Shown here: one piece after another, positions 38,731 through 47,418 of the stretch
Layout of the letters: each line of letters starts with the position of its first letter
How positions within the stretch are numbered: position 1 is the stretch's first letter
Source: Streptomyces sp. NBC_01717
Lineage (GTDB): Bacteria > Actinomycetota > Actinomycetes > Streptomycetales > Streptomycetaceae
Length of the DNA stretch: 64,000 bases
Reading direction: 5' to 3'
Assembly: GCF_036248255.1 (NCBI RefSeq)
Contig: NZ_CP109178.1
Coordinates: forward strand, 9,270,095-9,334,094
Notes under the pieces: generated by a model
Databases searched by the model: none
What the model was told of the DNA's origin: nothing
The model's input: the letters and a program-made list of their open reading frames with translations, nothing else
Program-made: the position numbers and the translations under genes

Positions 38731-39969
38731 ATGGACGTGTTCTGCGGGATCGACTGGGCGGAGGGACACCACGACGTCGCGCTCGTCGACGACACCGGCA
38801 AGCTGCTGGCCAAGTGCCGCATCAACGACGACCTGGACGGCTACCGGCTGCTGCTCGACCTGCTGGCGGAACACGGCGACACCGCGGAGACGCCGATCCC
38901 GGTGGCCATCGAGACCAGCCGCGGCCTGCTGGTTGCCACGCTGAGGCAGGGCCCCCGCCAGATCTACGCGGTCAACCCGATGGCCGCCTCCCGCTACCGC
39001 GACCGGCACGGAGTCAGCCGCAAGAAGTCCGACCCGGGCGACGCCCTGGTGCTCGCGAACATCATCCGCACCGACGCGCCGGTGCACCGCCCGCTGCCCG
39101 CCGACACCGACCTGGCCCAAGCCGTCGCGGTCCTGGCACGCGCACAGCAGGACGCGGTCTGGAACCGCCAGCAGGTCGCCAACCAGCTCCGGTCCCTGCT
39201 CAGGGAGTACTTCCCGGCGATGATCGAGGCGTTCCGGGACAAGCCTGGAACACTGACCCGCCCCGATGCCCGCCGCATCCTCGCCGTCGCGCCCACGCCT
39301 GCCCTGGCGGCCAAGCTGCAGATGTGGAAGCTGACCGCCATGCTCCGGCGAGCCGGCCGCCGCCGAGGCATCGAAACGGACGCCGAACGAATCCAGCAGC
39401 TCTTCCGCCAGGAAGCCCCACGGCAGCTGCCCCTCGTCGAGGACGCCATGGGCAAGCAGGCACTGGCCCTGCTGCTGCAGCTGGACGCCGCCTGCCAGGC
39501 GGTCGATGACCTGGCGCAGGCCACAGAGGAAGCCTTCCGAACACACCCGGACGCGGAGATCATGCTGAGCTTCCCGGGGATCGGCCCCCAGGTCGGTGCC
39601 CGCATCCTGGGCGAGATCGGCGACGACAGGAGCCGGTTCGCCACGGCTGGAGGGCTGAAGGCTTACGCCGGATCGGCTCCGATCACGCGAGCCTCCGGCA
39701 AACGCCGCTACGTTGGGCGCCGGTTCGTCAAGAACAACCGGCTCAACCACGTCGGCCACCTGTGGGCCTTCGCTTCTCTCAGCGGTTCATCCGGTGCGGA
39801 CTCACACTACCGGCGCCGCCGGGCGGGAGGAGACTGGCACATGCAGGCTCTGCGGCACTTGTTCAACCGGATGCTCGGCCAGCTTCACCACTGCCTCCAG
39901 GCCCGTGTCTCCTTCGACGAATCCATCGCCTTTCCCGTCATCCTGGGCAAGGAAATGACGAGCAGCTGA
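38731..39969 (+). CDS. IS110-family DEDD transposase/recombinase
   Basis: Intact recombinase of 412 residues. ATG 38731 (MDVFCGIDWAEGHHDVALV) follows GAAGGGGCGGGA; an in-frame upstream ATG at 38677 is less likely. The RuvC-like DEDD domain shows Asp8 (GIDWAE), Glu61 (IETSRG), Asp101 and Asp104 (KSDPGDALVL). The C-terminal transposase_20 domain has SFPGIGPQVGARILGEIGD, and the Ser-containing APITRASGKRRYVG segment is in the expected place for the catalytic Ser. IS110 enzymes use a bridge RNA to pair donor and target DNA. The gene is convergent with the SUKH gene 14 bp downstream. Confidence 0.92.
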   Translation: MDVFCGIDWAEGHHDVALVDDTGKLLAKCRINDDLDGYRLLLDLLAEHGDTAETPIPVAIETSRGLLVATLRQGPRQIYAVNPMAASRYRDRHGVSRKKSDPGDALVLANIIRTDAPVHRPLPADTDLAQAVAVLARAQQDAVWNRQQVANQLRSLLREYFPAMIEAFRDKPGTLTRPDARRILAVAPTPALAAKLQMWKLTAMLRRAGRRRGIETDAERIQQLFRQEAPRQLPLVEDAMGKQALALLLQLDAACQAVDDLAQATEEAFRTHPDAEIMLSFPGIGPQVGARILGEIGDDRSRFATAGGLKAYAGSAPITRASGKRRYVGRRFVKNNRLNHVGHLWAFASLSGSSGADSHYRRRRAGGDWHMQALRHLFNRMLGQLHHCLQARVSFDESIAFPVILGKEMTSS

Positions 39970-39982
39970 CCCCTGGGATTGC

Positions 39983-40585
39983 CTACCAGTGCAACGTGAC
40001 ACTGCCGTCGGCGTTGATCTCCTCGCGCACTGTCTCGACGTGGTGCTTCCAGGCCGGTATCTCTGCTTCGGCGGTCGCACGGAGCCAGTCGGTGAAGGAC
40101 GCGTAACTGCGGACGGGAACGTCTGCGTGCTCGCCTTCGGAGTATGACCAGACCTCGGGATCAGGTCCGGTGCCTCGCATGAAGTCGAACTGATAGCCCT
40201 GGTGCATGGAGAAGACGCGGTCGGTGGGCTCGAAGAGGAAGGGTGATTCGTTCTCTTCGAGCAGCTCGCGGGCAGCCGTCCCCAGGCCAAGGACGCGGGG
40301 GTGGTAGACGTCCTCCCCCTGCATGAAGCGCCCGGCGCCACCGCCGATCAGGGAAAGGAACTCTCGGTAGGCGTCTGCCATCGGCGCTTGTTGATCACGC
40401 TCGACAGCCAGGACGACCTCGGCTGGCAGGCTTTGAAGCTGGTCGGGGCGGGCTGTGGTGCCGTCGGTGATTGCATCGACTACGGCCCGGACCCGCTGCT
40501 TCGGCGTCAGCAGGCCGGGCTCATTCAATGGCTCCGGCTCCCGCTCCGTTGCTGGGCTCTTGTCGTGGCGTCGCTTCCACCGCAT
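39983..40585 (-). CDS. SMI1/KNR4 (SUKH)-family protein
   Basis: Soluble protein of 200 residues starting MRWKRRHDKSPATEREPEPL. The stretch YREFLSLIGGGAGRFMQGED, then VLGLGTAARELLEE and FLFEPTDRVFSMHQGYQFDF are typical of SUKH domains, with SFTDWLRATAEAE near the end. SUKH proteins often act as immunity proteins to contact-dependent or secreted toxins, but many are orphans of unknown role. No toxin gene is adjacent. Its 3' end abuts the IS110 element, whose insertion may have removed a partner. Confidence 0.75.
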   Translation of the reverse strand: MRWKRRHDKSPATEREPEPLNEPGLLTPKQRVRAVVDAITDGTTARPDQLQSLPAEVVLAVERDQQAPMADAYREFLSLIGGGAGRFMQGEDVYHPRVLGLGTAARELLEENESPFLFEPTDRVFSMHQGYQFDFMRGTGPDPEVWSYSEGEHADVPVRSYASFTDWLRATAEAEIPAWKHHVETVREEINADGSVTLHW

Positions 40586-41326
40586 CTGGCACCCCCCGTC
40601 TCTGTGATCGAGAGCTTACGTAAGCCCCGATCCGGCCTCGATTCCGGGTACGGAACGGGCGCGGTCGCCGCCCTCGGCTTGACGGCTTAACTGCATGAGG
40701 TGTCTTTCTCCGCGTTAGACGGAGGAAGAGGCTTTGTTGTCTGACGGCCCGGCGCGGCCTGCTCGAGCTGCCGTCCCTTCCTCGCTGCTCGGTCCTCTCC
40801 TTCGAGCTCCAACCCCGGCGTGACTGTCGATCGGCCTCCGCCAGCTTCTCGACCGGACGCGTCCCTGGCGACGTCCGGCCGCTGCTGGCGCGCTTCGCCG
40901 CCGCTCCACTCTGCGCGGCGAATCGGGCACAACGATGGGCTGCTCCTGCCGCACTGGCTGCAGCCTCGCCGCCCCCGTCGGCGAGGCTGCTTTCTTGTTC
41001 GCCTCTGCCGAGCGAGCACCGAGGCCGTTTCGCTGGGGGTCAGATGTGGTTGTGGTCCAGGCCGTCGAAGCGGCTCAGCAGCGCCAGGCGGATGCTGGTG
41101 TGCTCGTGGTGGAGGTCGGCGAGCTCGCTGTCCAGGGTGCTCACGGTGCGGTCGACGCAGTTGCGCAGGCTCTCGATGGTGAGTCCGAAGGCAGTAGGTC
41201 GCGGATGACGCGGACCGACGAGCAGCGTTTCGTCAGCCGTTGCTTCATCGTCCGCCACAGGCTGGGCGGTGCCGGCCGCATCTTCACCCGTTCGGCAGGT
41301 AGCGGTCACCCACACCGGCGTGACGG
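40586..41326. other. Gap with possible minus-strand gene remnant
   Basis: No confident gene. On the minus strand 41040-41190 encodes GLTIESLRNCVDRTVSTLDS then ELADLHHEHTSIRLALLSRF to a stop at 41040. It looks like the C-terminus of a helical protein, but the upstream frame is not convincing. One strong terminator (40960-40990) is listed separately. Confidence 0.3.
40960..40990 (+). terminator. Intrinsic terminator with T-rich tail
   Basis: GCAGCCTCGCCG (40960-40971) pairs perfectly with CGGCGAGGCTGC (40979-40990), followed by TTTCTTGTT. No plus-strand gene was recognised just upstream, so the transcript it ends is unknown. Confidence 0.65.
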
Positions 41327-41346
41327 GTACGGGTACGTACCCGTAC
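41327..41346. promoter_or_regulatory. 20-bp perfect palindrome, probable toxin-antitoxin operator
   Basis: The sequence GTACGGGTACGTACCCGTAC is fully self-complementary and lies 27 bp upstream of the antitoxin ATG. Antitoxins of this type usually repress their own operon by binding such palindromes. Position and symmetry are seen; the binding is inferred. Confidence 0.6.
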
Positions 41347-41373
41347 GCTGGAGGAATGGGAAGGAGCACGACC

Positions 41374-41631
41374 ATGTCCGATGCCAATGTCCGTATCCCC
41401 GAAGAGGCCAAGCACCGGCTCGCCGCGATCGCAGCCGCTGAGGGGCTGTCGCTGCGCGCCTATCTGGCTCGTCTGGCCGAGACGATGCTCACCCCGGCCG
41501 AGCGTGCCGAGCGTGCCGACAAGGCCCTCGCCGCACTGAAAGAGTGGAACGGCTACGCCCCCACCCCGGCCGAGCAGGACGACCTGGACAGCGAGCTGGA
41601 CCGGCGCCTGGCCCAGGTGACGAGCCGGTGA
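41374..41631 (+). CDS. Antitoxin of a type II toxin-antitoxin pair
   Basis: Small protein of 85 residues. ATG 41374 is preceded by GAAGGAG; a second in-frame ATG at 41356 is weaker. The N-terminal DANVRIPEEAKHRLAAIAAA followed by GLSLRAYLARLAE looks like a ribbon-helix-helix DNA-binding domain (beta strand VRI then two helices). The acidic C-terminal half would bind the toxin. It overlaps the downstream PIN-domain gene by 4 bp (GTGA), the usual antitoxin-toxin order. It probably represses its own promoter through the palindrome at 41327-41346. Confidence 0.75.
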   Translation: MSDANVRIPEEAKHRLAAIAAAEGLSLRAYLARLAETMLTPAERAERADKALAALKEWNGYAPTPAEQDDLDSELDRRLAQVTSR

Positions 41632-42008
41632 CCGACGCCATGCATATTGTCCTGGACGAAACGGCGATGGCTGCGGCCGGTCAGGGCAACGTCCTCGCGT
41701 CCCGTCTCATCCACCGGGCCCACGCCGAATCTGGCTGGTTCCTGTACGCCCCGGCGTGTGCGCTCGTCGAAGCCGACCGCGCACGACCAGGCACAGCCGA
41801 GCACCTTGCCGCACTGCCGGGTATCACCGTCCTGGACCTGGATCTGGCCGCGGCACTGGCCCTCGCCCGGCAGGAAACATGGGCTGCGGCCCACAGCCAG
41901 TACGCAGCGCAGCCCACACCCGACCGCCCCGACGGAGCGATCATCGCCACCACCGCCCCGAAGCGGTGGCAGGGCGAGCTCGTCCGCGTATTGGACCTCA
42001 ACGCCTGA
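41628..42008 (+). CDS. PIN-domain-like toxin (VapC-type)
   Basis: Protein of about 126 residues from GTG 41628, or 122 from ATG 41640 (MHIVLDETAMAAAGQGNVLA). Acidic residues in LDETAM near the N-terminus, ALVEADR in the middle and DRPDGAIIATTA near the C-terminus are placed like the metal-binding Asp/Glu set of PIN ribonucleases. VapC toxins cleave tRNA or rRNA when not bound by antitoxin. Coupling to the antitoxin gene by a 4-bp overlap supports the role. The match is by spacing and motif, since overall similarity to classic VapC is low. Confidence 0.65.
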   Translation: MTDAMHIVLDETAMAAAGQGNVLASRLIHRAHAESGWFLYAPACALVEADRARPGTAEHLAALPGITVLDLDLAAALALARQETWAAAHSQYAAQPTPDRPDGAIIATTAPKRWQGELVRVLDLNA

Positions 42009-43169
42009 TCCAGCGCCGCCGTGTGAACGGCGCCCCAAAGCGAGTTCTGCGGGCGGTGTCACCTTTGGGCGTGCACTGCTCGGTTGGGGGCGCTCGGAGG
42101 GCGGCCCCCAAAGTTCCGCCCGACGCCATAAGACCGTTTCGCGAGCGGCTGGATCGGCCTACGCTACGCAGATGCCGAAGGAGTCTCGCGAGACCAAGCG
42201 GGCAAGGAAGGCTGGGCTGGTGAGGTCCCCGCCTACATTCGGTTGCAGAGCGTGGCCGGCCACGAGCCTGCGTTGCTCAAGTTGCGGCACAGGGTAGTTC
42301 AGGTTCCACCACCCGAGCAGCCTGCCACGGCGCTGATCCCCCCGACGGATGCCCCGCTTCGATCGCGGGATCGGGAACACCACGCGGACAACGCACAGCC
42401 GGTCTGGGTGAAGGATGGACCTGATGCCCAAGATGACTAGCGGTTCGGCCCGTTCGTGGCATCCGGGTATGACTACAGCCTCGAAGGAGGACATCCAGCA
42501 CATGCGGCCGAAGCAGCGGAACAAGTACCGCCGGCTCGGCTTTACATGGGCAGAGATCAAAAAAATCGATCGTGCTATCGGCCGCGGAGAGGGCGTCCTC
42601 ACTCCCAAGACCACTGCTGGGCGAGGTCACGCTCGCTCTGCCTCCGAGTTCTTGAGGCGCTGCCCGCACGCCGGGCTTCACCTCCGTCCCTTCTTCCAGC
42701 CGTTCTACGTGGGCCCTGGGACCGTCACAGAGCGCTTGCCGGCCCTTATGCTGCGCCAGAACGCAACGCCCCGGTGAAGCCCCCTGGGACGAGTCCGATC
42801 AACGAGAACGCGCCGCCGTTGCCACCGCCAGGAACTCCACGCCGGTCATCTGCGGATGGGCGTGGTGAGTGGGACTCGCTGTCGAGGCATGGACCCGAAC
42901 CGTGGTGGGTTTCTCAAGGAGTCACCACGGCCGGTCGGCGGTGCGGCTGGCGAAGGTCGCCCGCCTGCCGGTCGTGGGTACCGTGGCTCTCCGGCGGGCG
43001 GTGACACGGCGCCGTTCCGGGAGCTTCAGGGAGCTGGCGCCATACAGGGTCGGCCTGGGCGCTGCGGACTCACTCTCCTTGCCGGGTGGGGTGCCTGGGC
43101 TGCGACGCGCGAGCGGGCGGCGTGTGCGTCACCTGGTTGGCCCGCAGCCGACTCGTCTGCTGGTGTCGA
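42009..43169. other. Low-information stretch with possible small gene remnants
   Basis: A start MPKESRETKRARKAG at 42171 and a Lys/Arg-rich piece RPKQRNKYRRLGFTWAEIKK at about 42505-42565 look protein-like. They sit in different frames and match no family I know. No terminator or repeat stands out. I do not call a gene here. Confidence 0.3.
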
Positions 43170-44207
43170 TCATGTGCGTCCTCCGGTCGTTGTCACCCGG
43201 CCGTCCCACGGTACCGATCGCCACATCCACATTGCGAAGAAGGCGGTGGTCATGCCCCTGCCGCTCCGGTCGGGTCTGGGCCAGGAGTGGAGCAACTCGG
43301 TCATCAGGCGGGTCTTGCCGATGCCGCCCATGCCGGTGATAGCGGTGATGTCCGTGGAGCGGCTGGTGCGGCACCATGCGTCGAGCGTGTCGAGCTGTCC
43401 GGTCATGCCAGACAAGGGGACGACGGCCGAGCGTGCGTGGAGCAGGTAGGGGGAGGAGAGTTGCGGGTCGGGCACGTCGGTGAACAGCACACTCAGCTCG
43501 GCGGGCTGTAGTTGTGGCGCCATTCCCGTCACGGAGGTGATCGCGTCGGTGAAGCCGGGTGAGGCGAACAGCCGGGCGGCCGGCATCACGTACAGCAGGC
43601 CGCCCTGCCAGTGGTCCGAGGCGAAGGTCGCGACTCCCACGAGCATGTCGTGGCAGAACGCTCCGGCCCCGGACATGCCCCGCCACAGTTCGGCTGAGCC
43701 GGTGGACGCATCGCTCAGTTCGAAGCCGTAGTGCCCTCCGCGGGATCCCGTGGCGGGCTTCATGTGCCCATCAACGGTTTTCACATCGGGGACGAACGTC
43801 TGAGGGGCATCGGGCAGCTTCCGGCGCATGGCCCGCGGGAAGCCGGCCATCGTGCACATCGGACGCGCGGCCGGGTAATTGCAGGTCAGCTCTCCCCAGC
43901 GGGCGACAGCGAGGCCCGTGCCGACCACGGACCGGTCCGTCACCAGCAGGACGACGTCCAATGCCGCATCCGCCCAGACGACCTCGGCCTCCGCTATCCG
44001 GCCGGCCTTGTCCCGGACGGTGACGGGCTGCATGTCCCCACCCGGGCAGGCGACATGGTGCGCGGTCAGCACGGCTCCGGGCGCGACCAGGCAGCCCGAC
44101 CCGAACATCGAGACACGCGGATTGATGACTTCGACGGTCCGCTGCTCCACCGGTACGCCAGCCCTGCCGTTACATGCCTGCAGGAGGAGCGGGGACGGTC
44201 CAGGCAT
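43170..44207 (-). pseudogene. Trypsin-like protease fused to STAND NTPase, C-terminally truncated
   Basis: The N-terminal half (about 20-225) is a trypsin-like serine protease with His51 (GAVLTAHHVA), Asp84 (ALDVVLLV) and Ser179 (RGMSGAGAF). It is followed by a STAND-type NTPase start: SGMTGQLDTLDAWCR and Walker A GMGGIGKTRL at about 292-301. The protein stops after 345 residues, soon after Walker A, with no Walker B, sensor or TPR/WD repeat region. Full proteins of this layout run to 800 or more residues, so this is a truncated gene. ATG 44207 (MPGPSPLLLQACNGRAG) is assumed. Protease-STAND fusions belong to signalling or anti-phage NTPases; the remaining protease domain could still be made. 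Confidence 0.65.
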
Positions 44208-44257
44208 TCGATCGCTCGGGGACGGCCCTTGACGAGTCGGCTAGAACGGGGCACCAC

Positions 44258-44298
44258 GAAGCCCTCGGAGGGATGTGACGGCCGTCTCCGAGGGCTTC
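44258..44298. terminator. 12-bp perfect stem-loop upstream of the trypsin-STAND gene
   Basis: GAAGCCCTCGGA (44258-44269) pairs perfectly with TCCGAGGGCTTC (44287-44298), with a 17-bp loop. It may be a terminator of an upstream unit or a leader structure of the minus-strand gene; there is no T-tract on either side. Confidence 0.45.
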
Positions 44299-44415
44299 GA
44301 CTCAGCTTCTCCAAGGAGGGATGGAGAGACCTCGCCTCACTGTCCCGTACGGAGCCGTTGATGGTTGGGAGCCGCTCCGATCCGGTCTTGCGCTGATCCG
44401 AGGGCACCTGTTGGC

Positions 44416-44450
44416 GCGGGCCCACGGTCCGTGGGGGAGCGTGGGCCCGC
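44416..44450 (+). terminator. Intrinsic terminator with TTTT tail
   Basis: GCGGGCCCACG (44416-44426) pairs perfectly with CGTGGGCCCGC (44440-44450), followed by TTTTGTG. No plus-strand gene was recognised immediately before it, so it may end a lost gene. Confidence 0.65.
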
Positions 44451-44585
44451 TTTTGTGCGTTCTGGGCTGGCTCGGCGCTCGGGACCCGCATCCGGACCTC
44501 GGCCGACGGGCCCACGATCTCATCCTCATTGACGCGCGGCCGTGGGCGACAGTAGGTGAGCAGGCACGACGATCAAGGGGGCGGT

Positions 44586-45164
44586 ATGAAGACAACCGGC
44601 TATCAGCGCACCCGGGCCCGTGTGGTCCGAGCGGGCGACGTCGCGTCGTACCTGTCCATCGAGGCCCCGGACGAGGTCCTGGTGGAGGAAGCGTACGACT
44701 GGGCTCGCACGCTCACCGATGACGAGTGCCTCAAGCGCTACCTGGTGAGCATCGACGTGAACATGGCCTTCGCCGCGGCCGCGAACGGCACGATCGTCGG
44801 CCTCGGTGTACCGGTCTACGTCGAGAGCCCGGTGTTCGACCCGAAGGTGCACGGCTCGTGGCTGGTGGACTTCTCGCACGTGGAGACGGACGAGCGGCTG
44901 CCGTCGCCGTTCACGCCGAAGGGCAACCGGTCGCAGGGACCGGCCTGGCACGTGACGCCGACCATGGCGTGCGCGGTGGGGCTCGGCCACACCGTGGCGC
45001 CGATCGAGGCGCACCTGCGGCCGGAGAGCGGCCGTTTCCTGGACGGCTGGTACAGGCTGTCCACCGACCCGCAGTTCGTGGACGGCGTCGTGCGCCATTC
45101 CGCCTCCCCTTACAGTGTTGTCCTACCGCCAGGGCCGGGGGCGGCCTCCGACAGAGCCGCCTGA
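44586..45164 (+). pseudogene. tap: Telomere-associated protein Tap-like fragment
   Basis: ATG 44586 opens a 192-residue frame beginning MKTTGYQRTRARVVRAGDVA. Its centre (GSWLVDFSHVETDERLPSPF, TPTMACAVGLGHTVAPIEAH and ESGRFLDGWYRL) resembles the middle of Streptomyces Tap proteins as I remember them. Tap binds telomere 3' overhangs and recruits terminal protein Tpg in linear replicons, and is about 700 or more residues long. Both the N-terminal DNA-binding part and most of the C-terminus are absent, so this is a fragment. No tpg-like gene follows. It points to origin from a linear plasmid, ICE or chromosome end. Confidence 0.6.
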
Positions 45165-45168
45165 CCGG

Positions 45169-47418
45169 CTACAGGGCGCCAGCCGCCGCTGCACGGTCAC
45201 GGACAGTGCGCAGGCTGACACGAACTCCGCTCTCGTCTTCGACGTGCCATTCGTTCATGCCCTGGCAGGTCTTGGTGCCGCGGGCGACGGCTCCGGCCTC
45301 GTCGACCCGGCCGTAGGGGGTGCCTCCGGTCGCGGTGAGGATGATGCCGCCGTTCGCGTCGATGGTGGCCCAGTGCTCGGTGGCGCGGTAGGTGAGCACG
45401 ATCCGGGTGCCGGCTTTCAGGATCTGGGCGTCGATCATCTTGGCCACGTCCGTGCGTCGGCCCGAAGCCGGTTTGCGCCGCGAGGCGGCCTGGCGGGGGC
45501 GGGCGGGCGGCCGGCCGGAGCCGCCTGCTGGAGGTGCGGCTACGGCGCCGGGCAGGCCCAGGCGTTCGGGGTTCCAGATGTGTTCGAACAGACGCAGATA
45601 CAGCTCCTGCCGGGTTGCGATGACCGTGGTCATGGTCTCTCTCGCCCCAAAGGCCCGCAGGTGTTTGTCGAGCTGGTGTGTCTTGATGAAGTCGCGCAGC
45701 TCGGGGTGGCGGCGGTCGTACTCGGGGGCCATGACGCCCAGCAGGACGTTGCCGCGGGCGTAGAGGCGGGTTTTGTCGTGGAAGGGCAGGTCGTTGATGC
45801 TGGAGTTCTCGCGGCCCCTCAGCAGGCCGAGGCCGCCGAGCTGGTTGCGGCGGCTGCGGAAGACGACCGGGTCGGGGATGTCTCCGGCCACCCGGTGGTG
45901 GTGGTTGGCCCACAGGTGTTCGATGTGGAACTGGTCGCGGTCGAGGTAGGCGAGGATGTCGGAGGGTCTCTTACAGGCCTCGTCGGTGTAGGCGGTGGCG
46001 CGGGCGAGAAGATAGCGGATCTGGTGGGCGTTGTTGCCGCGCAGTCCCAGGGTGACCGCTTCGCGCACCGGGTTCCCGTCGCGGCGGACGAGGTCCCCCA
46101 GCATGGAGGCGACGTCGGCGACGGTGCGGCATCCGCGCAGGAGGGGGACGAGCTCGGTGTGGACCAGGGCGTCGGCGTCGGCGGACTGGACGGGCAGGTC
46201 CTGCAGGATCCGCAGGGCGTACCAGCGGTCGATGTAGGAGGCGACGAGACGGGCTTTGTCCTTGGCGTCGGTGGGCTGGTCATCGGGGTCGATGGCCGCG
46301 AGGACGGCGACGGATTGGATGCCGAGTCCGTTGCGTTCGTTGAAGAGCACCGTCTCCAGGCGGTCGCCGTCCTTCTTCAGCGTGCGGGTGGCAGCAAGGA
46401 TGGGTCGGTACAGGCGGGCCGACTTCAGCAGGTCCTGCACGAACTTGAGGAAGGGGTCGGGGCGTCCCGCGGTCAGACCAAGGTGCGTGGCGTTGTGGCG
46501 CACCCACACGTTGAGGTTGGTGGTGATCTGGCGGCGGTCCTCAGCGTGGCCCTCGCGTGCGCAGCGGGCGAGGAGGTAGGCCTTGATGAAGCGCGACGCT
46601 GCCTGGGGGTCGTCGCGGTCGGTGGACAGTTCCCGCAGCATCTCCTGCCACTGGGTGTTGAGCTGTTCCTCCCCCGCGCCGACGTTGGACAGCAAGTGGC
46701 TCTTGAGAAGGTCGACGGCGGTGAGGCGGGCGCCGCGGTCGTTCATCGTCTCGAACATGCGGTATCCGTGGTCGGGGCCGGCCGCGCGGATGCCGACCAG
46801 GACCACCCGTTTCAGGAGCCACTCGGTGAAGTGGTGGAGTTCCTCCGCGTCGAGTTCTTCCGCGAGCTGGGATTCGATCTGCTGGCTGCGTGCCCACAGG
46901 TTGCGGCGGGAGAGGGAGTCCCCTGCCCCAGTCTCGTATTTGCGACCCTCGCTGATGGCCCGCAGGACGGGGTCGTGGTCGGTGATGCCGACGCAGAAGT
47001 GCTTCCCGTCGGTCGTGATCACACGGTTGAGCTGGTCGACCGTTTGCGGATCTCCGGCTTCCTGGGCCCACAGCCTCAGCTGCAGGGAGAGCACGTGCAG
47101 GGTGACGAACCGCTGCTGGCCGTCGACGAGGTAGCGGCAGTTCCTCGACGGCTCGTGGTAGACGAAGGGGCCGAGGAAGTACTGCGGCGCAGTGTGCGGG
47201 CGGCGCCGGTACGCGGAGTCGCCCGACCAGTTCCGGAACGAGTCGCACAAGTCCCTCAACAGGGTGCGGACTTCTTCCTCGCCCCAGGTGTAGTCACGCT
47301 GGTAGTAGTCGATCTCATAGGTCACATCACGGAACAGCTCATTCAGGTTGAAGCCCTGAGACCTGATCTCGTCCGCCCCCACGCAACCACCCCTCACCTG
47401 CCGGGCATATCCCGTCAT
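45169..47418 (-). CDS. GmrSD-like DUF262/HNH nuclease with RAMA-like C-terminus
   Basis: Protein of 749 residues; ATG 47418 (MTGYARQVRGGCVG) follows TTGGGAG. The N-terminal DUF262 domain has YQRDYTW near 39-45 and the DGQQR motif at 99-103 (YLVDGQQRFVTLHVL). A DUF1524-like HNH region lies near 495-540 (HIEHLWANHHHRV followed by RNQLGGLGLL). After a Pro/Arg-rich linker, about 660-745 resembles a RAMA domain (LKAGTRIVLTYRATEHWATI, GMNEWHVEDESG). GmrSD-type enzymes are modification-dependent (type IV-like) restriction nucleases against phages with glucosylated DNA. DUF262 binds NTP and HNH cuts. It is apparently a single intact gene and is convergent with the Tap fragment. Confidence 0.82.
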   Translation of the reverse strand: MTGYARQVRGGCVGADEIRSQGFNLNELFRDVTYEIDYYQRDYTWGEEEVRTLLRDLCDSFRNWSGDSAYRRRPHTAPQYFLGPFVYHEPSRNCRYLVDGQQRFVTLHVLSLQLRLWAQEAGDPQTVDQLNRVITTDGKHFCVGITDHDPVLRAISEGRKYETGAGDSLSRRNLWARSQQIESQLAEELDAEELHHFTEWLLKRVVLVGIRAAGPDHGYRMFETMNDRGARLTAVDLLKSHLLSNVGAGEEQLNTQWQEMLRELSTDRDDPQAASRFIKAYLLARCAREGHAEDRRQITTNLNVWVRHNATHLGLTAGRPDPFLKFVQDLLKSARLYRPILAATRTLKKDGDRLETVLFNERNGLGIQSVAVLAAIDPDDQPTDAKDKARLVASYIDRWYALRILQDLPVQSADADALVHTELVPLLRGCRTVADVASMLGDLVRRDGNPVREAVTLGLRGNNAHQIRYLLARATAYTDEACKRPSDILAYLDRDQFHIEHLWANHHHRVAGDIPDPVVFRSRRNQLGGLGLLRGRENSSINDLPFHDKTRLYARGNVLLGVMAPEYDRRHPELRDFIKTHQLDKHLRAFGARETMTTVIATRQELYLRLFEHIWNPERLGLPGAVAAPPAGGSGRPPARPRQAASRRKPASGRRTDVAKMIDAQILKAGTRIVLTYRATEHWATIDANGGIILTATGGTPYGRVDEAGAVARGTKTCQGMNEWHVEDESGVRVSLRTVRDRAAAAGAL

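Larger units (their letters stand above)
38426..39974 (+). mobile_element. IS110-family element with putative 8-bp core repeat
   Basis: The transposase gene is preceded by about 300 bp of non-coding, highly structured DNA. The octamer TGACCCCT occurs at 38426-38433 and again at 39967-39974, right at the end of the transposase gene. IS110 elements lack terminal inverted repeats and are flanked by a short shared core, so these two copies are plausible ends. The element would be about 1.55 kb. The boundaries are inferred, not proven. Confidence 0.5.
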
